Assembly (NCBI GenBank): GCA_037576195.1
Contig: CM075101.1
Coordinates: 1,612,001-1,676,000 of the forward strand
Direction of reading: 5' to 3'
Origin: Phytoseiulus persimilis
Taxonomy: Eukaryota > Arthropoda > Arachnida > Mesostigmata > Phytoseiidae
Length of the DNA stretch: 64,000 nt
Shown here: one piece after another, positions 36,276 to 50,000 of the stretch
How positions within the stretch are numbered: the first letter of the stretch is position 1
Layout: each line of letters starts with the position of its first letter
The notes under the pieces: generated by a model
Database searches by the model: none
Seen by the model: only the letters and a program-made list of their open reading frames with translations
Told to the model about the DNA's origin: nothing
Made by a program: the position numbers and the translations under genes

Positions 36276-36700
36276 GCTGATCCGCAACGACGGGGTCCGA
36301 AGCTGGCTGCCAACCAAGTTACCTAGTAATCAAACGAAACCTCGAAACGGAATCCTCGCACAGTTTTCGAGAACCCATTCATCGCCGATCCATGTACCAT
36401 CTATGATGACTCTTGCAGCGGAACGGCGCCTTTTGAGAGCTTGAAGTACAAGTAACTAGGATCTGATCCTTGGAATCTCTTCCGGGATCGCGTTTTCTTC
36501 TAGAATCTTGAATAAATCGAGATACTGTTTGAAGTCCTTCTCCGTTAATTCCGCAATATTCCTTCGGAAGCAACCAACGGGGATCTGATGTTCACGCCAG
36601 AATGACTTCGAGAAGTCTACAACCTCTTACTCAGTTCCCAACACACCGTGGCTGTTCATCTCGAGATCATCGCTCTCGGCTCAGTCGAGCACTTATAAGT
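36276..36700. other. convergent 3' ends
   Basis: The zinc-finger gene (+) and the cysteine-rich gene (-) converge here, with their candidate poly(A) hexamers about 185 bp apart. No other feature is seen. Confidence 0.5.
36511..36516 (+). terminator. possible poly(A) signal of the zinc-finger gene
   Basis: AATAAA 236 bp after the stop codon at 36275, on the coding strand. It also lies within 230 bp of the 3' end of the converging minus-strand gene. Confidence 0.35.
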
Positions 36701-36706
36701 TTTATT
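36701..36706 (-). terminator. poly(A) signal of the cysteine-rich gene
   Basis: TTTATT on the plus strand, AATAAA on the minus strand, 30 bp after the stop codon at 36736. Position and strand fit the gene. Confidence 0.6.
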
Positions 36707-36735
36707 GAACATCGCTTTTTGAAGCAACTTGATAG

Positions 36736-37671
36736 TTAACAGAGTCGAATGAGTAGCAGCAACGTCAACGCAAGAATAACTACGAACGAACTCTTGACGA
36801 CTCTATATCCCGTTGAAGAGCATCGGTGAAGGAACGCTCCGCATTGTTCTTCGGCGAAGGGAGCACTGATGCGTTTTATGTGCGTTTCGAAAAACTGATT
36901 GGCGTTTTCCCCGCAATCTCGAGTTAGGAACTGCTTTTTGCATCGGAGATACTCATGGAAGGTGCTGAAATAAGAAAATAGTTCAGCGGAAACATCACTC
37001 GTCGGTCTCGGGAACCAATGAAGCATCCCGCAGGTAGGAATATCACTCACCAACAGTTTTTCACTAGAACTCGTTCTACGGAACTATGATCAGCGGCTTC
37101 TCTTGACGGCTGATCCTGGGAGATATTGAGAACCTTTTTGAAGACGAGACCACACTTCAAGTCATTGTTTGTGATGTCTTTGTCGCATTGAGCAAACTTC
37201 AGATACTCTGAGGAAATAATGTGGAGCGTCAGACAAAGCCGAACAAAAGTCCAGTCGACGGAACTGTAAGCTTTCGGAAGCCTGTGAACCAGATTCGATT
37301 CGATGGCCTACCTTGCTGCAGATCGGGATTTCCACAGAGCTTGCTTAGGTATTGTCGGGGTGTGGCCAAAACTTGGTTAAAAAGACGGCTCTGCTGTTCG
37401 GTGAAGCATCGCGCTTGGTGATGATCGATGCAGGCCACAGTTTGCTGCCACTTTCTGAGAAGGAGGGAACAGACGTTTCTTTTTCCGTGAGTTCAGTTAT
37501 GTTCTCCTTAGCTGGACGCTCGACCTCAAAGCGCATAAACTCACCGGCACATCTTATTCAGGCTTTCAAGGGTTGTCTGCTGAATGTTCGACTCCGATAA
37601 GTGGTGGATTAGCTTCATGCACCTCTGGTAATGACGATTCGAACATTCCTCATGTCGACTTGTACGAGCTC
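36736..37671 (-). CDS. cysteine-rich secreted or membrane-anchored protein, 5' end missing
   Basis: Four consecutive exons on the minus strand: 37545-37671, 37312-37454, 37051-37207, 36736-36964. All have canonical GT-AG sites and matching phases (1, 2, 1, 2). They encode about 218 residues with 14 ectodomain cysteines in repeated C-x(7-8)-C pairs (EEC...QRC, VAC...ARC, AQC...LKC, LRC...RDC, EQC...HRC). The end is a hydrophobic tail, SSFVVILALTLLLLIRLC, which could be a membrane anchor or GPI signal. The pattern, including EYLKFAQC after a KLC, recalls a family of arthropod secreted proteins related to 27-kDa hemolymph glycoproteins; that link is tentative. A first exon with start codon and signal peptide must lie upstream (above 37671, ending with one base of a codon), but I could not choose one. 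Function is unknown. Confidence 0.75.
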
Positions 37672-39726
37672 CTGAAATACCAAAAATCTGAGAACCCTCC
37701 ATAAAATATTGGCTCCGAACGCGTTTGACATCTGTGCGATAACCTCGAAGCATGGGAACAGGAAAGAGCGCCGCTGGGCCCAGCCGTTTCCCGGTCAAAC
37801 AAACTTCAGCGGAAACGATATCGGAATCACCGCAGTTGTATTCCATGTTCACTTCGAGAGTGGCTGAGACAGAAATCAGGTGACTCGAGTGCGTGAGCAA
37901 ATATTTCGAAGCTGACGCAGGGCTTGCCTCCAAACTGTTATCACTTTAGACTTCCGGTGGCACGCTTCCGTGAGTCAGACATCGATAACAATTTGGTGGA
38001 CATAACCTTCAGTCGCTGACCTGCGGGGCATTGGTCATAGAATGAGTAGGGGAACGCACCGGGCAGGCAGTGTGCGTGACACTCCGAATCAAAGACCTAT
38101 AGGAATCGATCGAAACCCAAAAGAGTTTCATGTGAGCGTCTATTTGCTCAATCGTTGTTGCGGGATGGGTGTTTGTGCATATAGGACTCTTGGAAGCTGA
38201 GATGCGTCGAGGCGGAACTGCGAACTCATACGACGACCAGACCTTTCCTCCAATACGATGATCGTTGGACACTGGATCCGTGCTCAGCCACTCAATTTTT
38301 TCAGTGAAACAAAACTCCCACCGGACCAGTTTCTCTTAACGGAGGCCATTGCCCCTTCTCGTCGGCGTAGCGATTCTTCCGGGGAGCCACGACCCTCAAT
38401 AGGAGTTCGATCTTGAACGCACTTTTGTGATTGTAGATTTTTTCTCCTCCAAGTTGAGCAAGTTCCCAACGTTCGATCATGGCGCTTTTCAGTTGGGCAT
38501 TGGACCCGGAGCTGAATTCCTGACTGAATCGTGATCTGTCGGTTTCTCTGCTAGAGGTCGTGTTGATGTCCACTCATCGAAAATTCCGACGTAAATCTTC
38601 GGGCAAGGCGTATTCCAAGGCCTGTATTGTGGGTTCGGGGTCTGTCGGCTGGGAAACACTGATAGAGACTAATTGTGCTCCACAATAATGAAAGGAGGAA
38701 TCGAGGAAAGGAAGTGAAAACTATTCTGTTTCATATACGATCCCGAGGGCAGGTCCGTCAGCGGGGTTGCTCCTGGTATGAGCCAGAGACCAAGGAGCTA
38801 CCGGAGCTGTGACTGAGGTCGTGGGCCTGGCGGCGAGCGTCAGCTGAGCGATGACGGATTGTGACTCAGGCCCTTCTGAACAAAGCTCTCGCAAGATACT
38901 CAACTATTGGGAGAAATATCGGTGACTCCAAAACTCTGCTTTGAACGGCTACTCGCAGCGTTTCCTGGGTCTAATAGCGTACAAATTGTACGGACTGAAG
39001 CATGTGCTCACGCATTTCGTCAAAGTCTATCCGAGGATGATAGCCTCGGCTGAGATCGAGCTGAGTGCCGCGAAAGAGTTGGAAGTTCGGATATTCACTC
39101 ATTTCTCAGAGCGATCTTCGTGAATTTCCGCGGAGCAATGGGTGGATCATGCGCGGTCGCTTCTCGGGAAACGGTTTCCATGGTTCCCAGTCCGTTCGAG
39201 GCGGATGCTGAAAAAGTCTGCTCGAGTCGGCCACGGACGCGAATCGTACGGCAGCTCGGTGAAAGGAAGTGATTTTCTCGACGTGTCGGAGGTCGACGAC
39301 GTAAGGAATACGAATGCCACAGAGGACCAATGAGTGAAGATTGAGTAAGAAATCCAACACAGCTCATCCGTCTCCGAGTCTCGAAGAGGTGTATTCTCCA
39401 TGCAGAGGGTGGTCGTTCCTCGCTGTGTATGCGGAAAGTTTCGCCAATGAAGCGGGCATTGATGGCCATTGTGCAATTGTGGTATTGAGGTGATTTGAGA
39501 ACAAACGATAGCTTTGCGTGACCAGAGCCCGGCACAACGGCAGCATCGAGTACAAATCGGCACTTCATCTCTTGCTCCCTCTGACTGCTTGTTTCGACAC
39601 TATTGAGGATACAGCGGCCGAGGAAGCGATTTGAACCAGTCCGTCCGGGCCCTATCCGGTCTGAGTGTCAGGTGTATCGAGACAAATTGATGCTTGTCTC
39701 CTATGCCATGTGTTTGGCTGTATATG

Positions 39727-39948
39727 GAAGCGAGCCAGAGCGCCAGCACCGCCGCCAGCAGGAGCGGCAACGACTCCGGGCCACACAACAGTCTGTCTGC
39801 GACCAATCAGAACCAGCGTACAGCGTTTAAGGAATCCCCGGAGAATACGTTGCCAATGGTACTGCAGGGCTCTGGGCGACGGCGACAGGCCAGCCTAATT
39901 CCACCGCAGCCATATATGAAGCTTGATCAGATGTCGAGAACGAATTAA
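39727..39948 (+). CDS. candidate small protein or first exon, unknown
   Basis: A 73-codon ATG frame starting MEASQSASTAASRSGNDSG, rich in Ser, Ala and Asn, followed by ESPENTLPMVLQGSGRRR. The composition is like that of a real, disordered N-terminal region, and the other frames over it look poorer. No domain, no clear donor and no downstream partner exon are seen. It may be chance in a GC-rich area. Confidence 0.25.
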   Translation, partial: EASQSASTAASRSGNDSGPHNSLSATNQNQRTAFKESPENTLPMVLQGSGRRRQASLIPPQPYMKLDQMSRTN

Positions 39949-42900
39949 CGGATATTGCTTTGGGATTCGTTTTCCTTGCCAGTTCATTGAGTTCGCAGAT
40001 CGTGTGGTGCCTATTTCAATTTACTCATTCCTCCCGCCCGCTGCTCCGCTCCTCTCCTTCATCAAGGGTAAACATCAAGCACGCCGGAGAACCTTGGCTC
40101 TGACCATCTCCTGTGGATTAAGATGGATGCTCTTCTCTCGCCGCATTCGGATGCTCGGCGGCGGTGGCAGCGGCCGCAAACTCATGACGGCAGCATCCAA
40201 GGAATCGGCGCACGTCCGCGTGCCGCCAACGAACGATCAAAATAAGCCTCTGCGACGATTTCCGAACACTTGTTATTGAGTTTGAGGCTGAACCCAACAT
40301 GAGGCCATTGTCTATTTGAGATTCGTTTCACTTGTTTCGTTTGAGGTTGCGGGGAGGGCGGCAGCTCGCTTCGGGGGGAATGACATCAACGCGGCTAGCC
40401 AGCGAGCTCGCCGGCCTGTTGGCTGACTTGCTCGGTGTCGCTCGTCACCTGATGCATACCAATGTGGAGCCCAACAACCAACTCTCAATGCGAAGACGCA
40501 AAACAAGTTAAATCAGCAAGAGCACGCGCTACTACTTCCGACGCAACGTGCATTTCAATCCCGTGACTCGCTCCCTCGTCGGAATGGTTGCCTGGTCATC
40601 GTTGGCAGTGGTTCCTTGTCGCCAGTCGACGCGAAAGACTCTGCTTCCAACTCCCCGCGCCGAGCCAGAGGATAGGTGGGTCGGTTTCCCGTCTCTTTCC
40701 TTGCTCTGACAGAGACATTCCCGCAGCTCACAGCTATGAGTTGATTTGTGAACGGCTTCTCGCTCCTCAATTATATCAATCCAGTCATCAGAGTGAACTC
40801 CCGGAGGATTGTTGTCACACTCTTTATCAGAGGAACCGGCTCCGAAAACGGTATGCGGGGCTGTGCTGGCGTGCTTGGAACATCTTCGAATCATCTGCAC
40901 AGCCCCGACGTCCCCGGCTTTCATTCTTCCGAGTTCGAATAGTTGTTGCGGCCAACGGTACGTTGGAGCCCGGCGGTGTACCCCGGCGATGATTCAATCA
41001 TTCCGATCATCAAGAGAGTAATCGAAGTCTCGTCTGAATGCTACTGAGTAAAGGCCCGCTGTACTGTAGCTACGTGGCCATAAATAATGCAGCTCGCTTT
41101 ACTTCCCCATCCCACTTGACTGGAACTGTGTCTTTTAGCTTGCTTCGAACCTCAAAGCACCCATCAATGGAGCACAGGCAGGAAGCTCAATCCTAGCCGT
41201 ATTCATCACGAAAGCGCTGAAAAAGCTCGCCCGTTCATCAACAGTGAGTTGGCCTGCATTCCGTCTTGAAACTTCCCGGCACACAACGCGCAAACATTAC
41301 CATAGCCATAGATTTCCTCTCCAAACTGCTTTGAATCCCCTCCCTGTATGAATGAATTCGCTGCTCGCTGGTTTATTTCTATCATCGCGACGGACCACAC
41401 CGCACAAGAACTCAGCCGAGCTATCTCGGCAAATCGAGCTAAACCATCAGTCCGAAGACAGAGATCGGGTTTAACAGCTCGGGATTCCGTTATTCGTTCG
41501 GAGACGGCTTGGCGCAAATGGCATTTTCCAAGGCGGCCCACAACTCTTTCACGAGCTGGAGAAGTTCGAGCCTGAGGTCGGCTGAGGCGGACTTGGAGCT
41601 AGAAACGGAGCATAAAAACCATGCCTGCCACTAGATCGCATTCTCGAGATCAATCCATCTTGAAGTATGTCGCCCCCCAACTCATTCCATAATTCCTCGC
41701 GGACTCCGGATTTCGGAAATGACTGGTAGACGAGACGTGAGTGTTTTGAAAGGAGGCCTTTCGGATCAGGGTGCGGGGAGCTTGTGTGCGAAGAACGGGG
41801 TCCGATGTCGGTATATGGCATCGTTGTTGCGTTGGTCTGTGTCAAGATAAGACAATGGGTGACTAATTCACGGAGCCCGGAAGCGCGGTGTAGACCCAAC
41901 GTAGTTCGTTCCACCTTTCGGTTGAAGAAAATGACTTCCGTAAGGAGATGGAGTCCGGCCTGGCCTGAACCCCCTGACAGGATGATATACTTTAGGTTAA
42001 GCGGAATCCTCAGCAATCGCTACAAGAAACTCGTGTGGTTCCCACTGCTCCAATGGGCTCATCGTCCCAACTCCAAGACTGTTGCTCACGCAACTGTTTG
42101 CGGTCGCCACAGGGTAATTCTAAGTTAAGAGGTCGGAGAGGACAAGGTGATCATTCCTGGAGAGTTGAGCTGAGCACTGGAATAGCCGACCGTGAGAGAT
42201 GACCACGAGGGTTTTTCAGGAACTCCTTATAGTAATAGAAGTTGGAGATCCACACCATTTTTTCACTCTCCGCGACCGAACAAGGTTCCCATTGTCTAGA
42301 TCTATTGTTCTTGCTCATTTAGCGTCTTGACTTTGGAGCATACATGTTTATCTCGAACCAACATCGAATCTTGTAGGAAGTCCTCGTATCTCAGACACCA
42401 GTGGAGCCGTATTTTGTCATTCGTTTTCCCGATGCGGTTTCCTGACTCCGTTCTGGCAGCGGAAACTTTGAATGGCGTCCTGCCGCCACAAAGACTGTCG
42501 CCGAGGAGTTTGGTCCCAGAGCATTCGGGAGGGGATTGGTCCAGTCCAGGCAGATTCCTGTTGTCGTATCACAATCCTGAGGCCTCCGCGCATACTCTGG
42601 GGCCCCCAGCGTCTGACTAGCCTGATTGCGTCAAGTTCCATGGTCGTCAACCTGTCCCGAGTCGCGGCCCGAATCCGCATGCCTGGACCTGTCATAGAAG
42701 AGAAGGAATACGATCCCATGACGGAATATTTCGGTTTCTTCCAGGAACGGATTCCGAATCCTCCCGAACGACTGCTCGACTTCCATTTCGGGGGCGCGGT
42801 GAGATGCTCTCCAGTTTGACCCGGAATCGCCGTATCATGACGAAGACTAATAATTCGCACGAGAGGCGGTCTCGCTAAATTAACTCGGGGATTTTCGTTC

Positions 42901-44012
42901 GGGTTGGAACTGCGCGTGGACTCAAGCGGCTCCCAGCTGCCATTGCCGGGTCGCATGAAAAGATCTGTGCATGCTCGGACCGCTTCCTCGGACAGAGCTT
43001 CCGGCACTCCGATGCGTTTCAGATCGTGTACATCCCGTGGATGAGCCGTGAAAGGGGAATAGTTGGGTCGCCTAGATCTGACGTCAACGATTCCTGGCCG
43101 ATCAATGGCTCAAAGAAGACTGGAATCTGACGATCGCAGTGAATGGTACTCTCGAGGAAGTACACCGAACCAAGGCTTCCTGCTTTCCACCGCATTGTCG
43201 TCATGAGGGAAGGTGAATTCTGAGGCTCGCACGCGTCCATGTCTGCTGCAACACGGAGCTCGCGAGCGCAGCTGAGCATTCTTCCGATCTGCCTCCGGCG
43301 TCTGAGTCATTTTGGGAGAGGTACCAAGCAAAACGTTCCGCAGATCAGGAGCTTCCGGATTCGCGCTAACTCGGTCGGCTCGAGTGTTGAACGCAGAGCG
43401 TAGTACGCGGCCAGTGGCTCACAAAGAGATGGGAGGGCTGAGATGATAGACCGCCTGTAGTTTGTCTTCTATATCTTCCCGTTTCTCCTTCGAGGCAGCC
43501 GTACGCAGGTCGAATCGCTGGTAGGGGATCATCTACTGCGATTATTCATTCGGTTTTGATGACAGCCGCGAGAATTCTGCTCGGCAGAACTTGCACATGC
43601 CATGTCTGATTCTAAAAATCTTGACTCTCTGCCGTCCAACTTTTTGATACTACGAAAAGGCGAGGAAATTCGACTTTCCAATGGCTGATCAACGAGCTCA
43701 CTTGCGATGGTGCTGATAACCAGTTCCAAGCGTTTCCGGCGAGGACCGAATCAAAATTGATTTTAATAATTTTACCTCGAGGAAAATCAAATCCGGGCAT
43801 AATATCGCCGTACCTGCCGCATCGTCCTCCGCGTATGTGTTTCCCAAGGCGATATCGGAATGAGAACCAGCACAACTTCACGACTGAACGAAGAGTTCTG
43901 AGCCCACGCATCCAAAGTGTCGCAATTGATTGGAACCGCAAACGGAACATCACAAGAAGCTCGTTCTCACCAAACAAATATATTCTGACGATGCTCTGAG
44001 ACTCCAACTCAC

Positions 44013-44088
44013 CAAGGGAAGATCCGAGGGACGGTCGCGTCACACAGCTCCAGGCTATGAGCAGGAGGACAGTTTTCCTGGGGAACAT
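44013..44088 (-). CDS. candidate signal-peptide exon, gene unknown
   Basis: On the minus strand an ATG at 44088 starts MFPRKTVLLLIAWSCVTRPS, a convincing signal-peptide profile, and runs to a strong donor (G|GTGAGT) at 44012. Possible following segments lie below 43950 but their phase cannot be fixed. The product is unknown. Confidence 0.25.
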
Positions 44089-47000
44089 CGTGTCCTGGAG
44101 TTACTATTTCTCTCAGCCGAGAACACGATGTCTTTCACAGAACTTCTTGAAGAAATTTCAGGTTGCCAGATGAGCTATGCGCCTCTTTTTCGGGACTAAA
44201 CTTTATGGATCTCTTGCATGGAAAAATCGTGTTCGACTCCGCGCATGCGTCGAAAGGCCCCAGCTCCCGCCCAAAAGCCTTAGCGCCCGCCCTCGGGGCC
44301 CACGTTGTGTCTTCACAATACCTTTTGATATCGGTTGACATCATCGACATCAACACCCCACACCCGGGCCGCAACATGCGGATGTAGAACAGGTATCAAA
44401 GCATAGACCGGAAACTAACGCTTCATTAGAACGTAACCGTTCCGAACCAAACGGCTGGAGCGAACGACAAAACGAAATATACATACGAAACACTTAAGCT
44501 TGCGTTTCGTGTTGAGATCGATCATCGCGACGTATCCATAGAGGACAAGCATAAAAGGAAGACGTTGATCATATTCTTCTCTACGCGAGTCGAGTCCGAG
44601 GATCGGACGACGAGTGGTTCTTATTTCCTGGACGGAAAGGAGATAATAGCCCATCCAGATGTGGAATGAGCATCGGAATTCACGGCATATTGGCGGAATG
44701 ATGCTCTGTCTCCAACCGCATAATTTCTAGGTTAGAGACCTCACCTTTTGTATCGAGAACGCTGAATTTCTACTCACCGCGGTCGCAAATAGTCTTTGTT
44801 CGAAGAGGAGCTTTTCATATAGAACAGCCCATCAGGAGTAGGTACGTCATCCTAATCATACATCTCGTAATCGGCGCCCACAAGCTGTCCTCCGTCTAAA
44901 ACTCGGATGTCACGGTCGCCGATGTTTGCTCGCCGAATCCTGATTGAGAGCTCGCACGCCCCGTCCCTTAAATGCGGCAGCGCAGTTGCACATTCCGAGA
45001 AAAAGATCGGAAGAAGATCGATTCACACGTGGACATTGAAGACCGAATCTCTGATCTTGATCGATGTTTCCGACCGCGAATGACGCAGATTCGAAAAAAG
45101 TGACAACAGGGTTTCTTTCTCATGATTTTCCCTCTCAACTCACAAATACCGTCGAACGAAGACGCAGGTCGAACTATGAACATGTCCGGATCATGACAGC
45201 GCATACTGGAACCATACCAAGGACATGACCCAAGACGACAAATATCTGTGTAACCTCATGAGGCCAGTGCAATAATTGACAGGTCCAATTCAAATCTCTT
45301 CCCGATCGGGTGGACTTGCTCTGACAGTTCATCGAAGCCACGCATTTTTGATGTTGTTGCGCGAATATAAGTCGAACAGGAACGATATTTTTCAAGCACG
45401 CCGCTATGTCGAGTGTGTTACAAACGACTTTGTTCACGGAGAGGATTCAATTTGCAAGGAAACGCTCCCGCTTGAGGGGCGTGACGTCACCATTCTCCCT
45501 CCGCCCGTCGCCTTCCAAAAGTCCTGAAGGACGTTCCAGGAAATATTCAGACTAATTCCGCTCAAGTTTAAAACTGAATTCTTCGTTTTTTTCAAGCGAG
45601 GCGTTCGATTCGGCGGAGCTTGAACGGGGCAGCTTTCAGCACGGCGTTGCTGTTCGAGTAAGTCGATATTTGCCACCCAATTTCTTCGCAGCACATTTTC
45701 GTCAGCGATAAGACACGGCCTGAATCCGGTTTTAGGCCACTATTGCAAAGGTTGTCAGGAGACACTTGCGTTGTTATCGGTTGTGTTCCGTCGAGATTCG
45801 ACGATCATTTCGGGGTTCAGAACCTACGTTGGATAGATCCTTCAGGTTCTCGTAAGAAGAAATGCTCGACAGATATCGACTCAACGGTTCCCTTCAACGC
45901 ATTCAGGGCGCGAGTGAGAAGAGGAGATTGTCTCCGCAGGGTTTGACTAGAGAACTTGGACTCAGCGTCGGTTGGAAAATTTTGAGACGCCGATTTGAGA
46001 TTCGTAATCAATTCTACTTCCGGTGGGACTTCCAGTTCCGTCTTCGCACCCTTTCGACACAGCCATGCAAGTCTCACATTCGTCGTTCGGCAGCCGTCTC
46101 CCGAACACCGTGTCCGCATATGGCGAGAGTGTCGTTAAGGTCTCAGAGGCTCCAGGGGAAGCCCAATCGGGACGAAATGAAGTAAATTTAAATTCATGTT
46201 AGCAAGAACGAGGCGCCAGAGAGGAGAAAGTTGGGGTGGCGGAGACGATTGGAGTTCTCCCCGGACAGCTTGTATTAGAACAAATTCAGCCGTCAGCCAC
46301 ATGGGCCGGTATTGCCACAAGACTTCAGAGCAGGATTTCTCGCTGATCAACAAGGCGGAACGACGATTCCTTCGGTTTCCCAGCGTCGAAACGCGTGGAT
46401 CATTCATTGATAACTGTTCCTAGGATGTTGAAAAACCTTCCACGAATGGATGACTCAATTCTCTTTAAAAAACATTCACGAAATTACGGAAGTCATACAA
46501 GTGGCCCTTCTCTTCAATGAAATTCTCGACATCTCGTGTCCATGTGGTGGAACCCGGAGGATCGAGAAGATGGTAGGGACCGATCTCTCGCAGTCGGATG
46601 ATATCGCCGCTCCCAGATCTATAGCCCATCGGCCCATCCTCGATCGTGATACTAAAACTATTACAACTATGTGGCACTGATGATCACATTGGAACTTGAA
46701 TCGCACAAAGGGAAAAAGGAGATACAGAGCAAGGCGAGGCACAGCGCATTCCTGTAGCTCTGATGTCACGTCGCTCCACTCGACAGCTCCGAGAAGAAGT
46801 AAGTAAGCAAGCGAGCTAGCAGGCAGCTCGCAATCTCCCCGGCGGCCACTTTCCATTCCTCCCTCCGATTGTGAGATCAGTCCCGTCTCGCCCACTACCA
46901 CCTATCCCGTCATTTCTCTCGAATCATGTTCCTCGAAGTCGAATCAAACTGAAGCAACATATTTGATGGACAGTGTATCCCAGGACCGCAGCTCCACTGG

Positions 47001-50000
47001 AGGGAAATCTCCGACCGGGCGGGCGATACACTAGGCGCGGCAGGAACACTACACTGTCGCCGGAAAACTTACATTGTTCATTCTCCGGCGTGCGCTTTCT
47101 CTCTGCTGCTGATTCGTCGCCGAGTCCACGAGTTGTTTTTTAGATACAGGGGTGTTCTGGGATGCATTCCAGCCGGGAATGAGTCGATAATCAAATTCAA
47201 TTTGGTCGAATGAGGACAAAGGTGTGTTATTTTAGTCCAAATAAGGTGCGCAAGGAGTAAACTCCGATGAGTTCCTACGGGTTCCCGAGAGGTTTCTCGA
47301 ATTCGCTAGTTGGCTGAATGTCAGCGCTGTATTTCTTATTTTCATACCTGTGAAATCTATCCCTTCCCGTGGAGTATAACAAGGAGTACCGAGAGAATCG
47401 AAGGGATCAATCAATCAATTACTGCGAATAGCAGCGAGCGTCGGGAAGTCATGCTGAGGGCTGACAAAGAAGCTTGATTTGAGAGGCGCACTATGAATGA
47501 AACTGACCGACGACAGGAGCCTGAGCGAGGCACGTAGTCTCCAAGACGCAGAATCATATCGCACGCTAAGCGCAGATCTGCTCAGTTTCAGTCCACTCTC
47601 GCTTTATTGTCCTCAATCTCCGTGGACTCCGCCACAATGAACTCGGTAAGCCACCGTTGTCAGCACCACCGTCGTCGCAAGAGCGAGAGAGGAGAGAGCG
47701 ACGGAGGAAAAGTCGACTGGAAATTGCAACATCTCCATCACAATGAAAGATCGATGATCATCACTTCGAAGTAGACAGACGCGTTTCGTCTTGGATCTGT
47801 TCTTATCGTTGCCGACTCGCTGCCTGTAGCTGGGCGGTCTACGACGAAGTCTATTGCACGCCCTCGACTCGGCTCATTCTGCGCTTTTATAGAGAACGCG
47901 ACGATCTATTCAAGTGCATGACGCTCATTCCTCTCGACTGTAAGCTATTCCGTCCAATCTTCTCGACAATCTAACAGAAGTCACGCCGACCTCCCCAGCT
48001 GGCGGCTTTCTACCAGTCTCGTCACATAAATTCTTAGGTATCGTTCTTCATATCGTTCACCGAGGAAGCAGGCAGAGACAGGCGCAAGCCATAATCCGAA
48101 CCAGGGTATCATCGCTCAATGCTTCGGCGGCAAATATCGAGAAACATTCCGTATGTCTCCCTCAGACTTCGGGCCCCTGCAAATATGCCAGGGAAGATTT
48201 CTGCTGCTTCGATTCCTCTTGAACCATGATAGCACACTGGACAGGGCTTCGATCCCGGCGCGGCGAGCATGGGACCCTTGTGAACCATGTCAGCCACGTA
48301 AAACTGGACTGCTGAAACGAAGATGCGGGCTCCGGCATAGTCGAGCACGAGAACTGGTAGAATTCGCTTGAGGGGAACCGAGAACAAATGATCGAAAGTA
48401 ATCCGACGCTCGTTGAGATGGACGGATGAGTAATTTCTGCTTTCTTAGCGTTTCTGTATGACGCAACTCTCAATTGTCCCAGGCGTTGATTTCCCGTATT
48501 GCATTTCTCCCAGGATAAATATATGATGGAACGAGTTCTCGAGATAAAGCCACGTTATTGTGTCTATGGTACATCGGAAGTTCTGCGCAAGTGTCTTCTT
48601 CGCTCCGAGAAACATTTCCGGGACCGTGTAGTTGATTGCCCAAAGAATCCCATCGACTCATCTCGCTCCCGACTCTCTTTCGCTGGGTCTTCTCGCGCTG
48701 AAATGTTGACGCTTGCCAACTGTCGAGGCGCAGCTCATCCCTCACTTGTGGCCGGATGGTGCTTACGCATCCTGATGATGACGTCTCATGTGCCGCAGAT
48801 TGAATCGCCGTGAAAAGTGTAGCTCGGACGCCGGAAATCGTTTGCTGACCCGATAGTCTGAGGCATCTGATGGAGCTCGCGACAGTGCATGGATCAGAGG
48901 GGAATGGCGGATTTCAGGAGGGACTCCTCGACTCAGGTCCGTCTCATCACATGCGGAGCCCTGGTCGTAGTATCGACGAGTCTCGACATCGTTTCTGCGC
49001 ATGTTCAGGAGTGGGATGGGGATCGCCAGAAAATTTGAAGCTGAAAACCGTTGTTCGGCACGCACCAATGACGTCGGGAACCGAATCCAGTTCAGATTTC
49101 CTCTGTGTTTCAACCATGTTCGTAACCCACAGAAATTCTGCCACGGAATGCAATAATTCGAAGCCTTCACCTGATTGCGGCGTTGAATTCGTCTACAGGG
49201 ACGAATTCCAGCAAAGGGGTTAATCTGTACGCAATGAGCAGGTCATCATTGACCTCTTTGGTGAACAAAAACATCACACTTTTTCTGGCGACTGGGCTGT
49301 TGGAATTCCGCTCGCCGACTCCCTCAAGTGATGTTGTGCCCATTCAAGGAAGTTGGAAACTGTGGTGGAGAGCAACAATGGAGTACGTTCTGTCCCGGAA
49401 TCCGTTTCTGAATGAAGAAGGTGCGCACTCCGAGTGCGGGGAGCGTGATTGTTCGAAGTTGAGAGCGCGGGGATATACAAGCCCAGAAACTAAACAGATA
49501 CGTATGAGTGAACCGCGCTGGTTTCTCCCTTCTTCTCCGAGATGTTTCAAAAACTTGTTATCTCTGGATGTCGTCGTTAACGACCACTTCCGGGAACGAC
49601 TGTCGAGTGTAGCCGCTCTTCGGACACAAATCTAAGCTGTTATGAGCCTAACGAAACATCTGAGTAGACCACGGGAGGAAACATCCCGTTCTCTCCCAGT
49701 GTGCTCGCAGAGGTGTTCACCGTAACCGTGTGGAACAAGATGACCGGTATGATTGAGATGGAAGTCTGGATGGCATACACTCAAACGTCACGGAATACTA
49801 TTTCCGGAATCATAGGAAACAATGAACCGAAGTTCGAGCTTTCCAATCGCAGGAGCCAACGATCGCTCTGATTTTTCGCGAAGCCCGTCTGGCTGCTGCT
49901 CGGGGCAGTCTTGGTCGAAGTTTCAGACTCAACTTCTGGCAACGGAAGAAGACGAATTGTGGGAAAGAGTCTTTCAGAAATTTCCACCCCACAACCGCTC

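Noticed and set aside
42417-43007. A 196-codon minus-strand open frame
   Set aside because: No family recognised; an overlapping plus-strand frame of 115 codons looks equally good, so neither is supported.
43830-43950. A minus-strand segment resembling the start of a beta-1,3-galactosyltransferase domain (VVLVLIP...RRTMRQV)
   Set aside because: The similarity is short, and no DxD or later motifs follow in any frame, so I do not call it.
44415-44654. A minus-strand frame recalling the N-terminus of a gustatory receptor
   Set aside because: The resemblance is only general (hydrophobic and Arg-rich); no later transmembrane segments or TYhhhhhQF end could be found.
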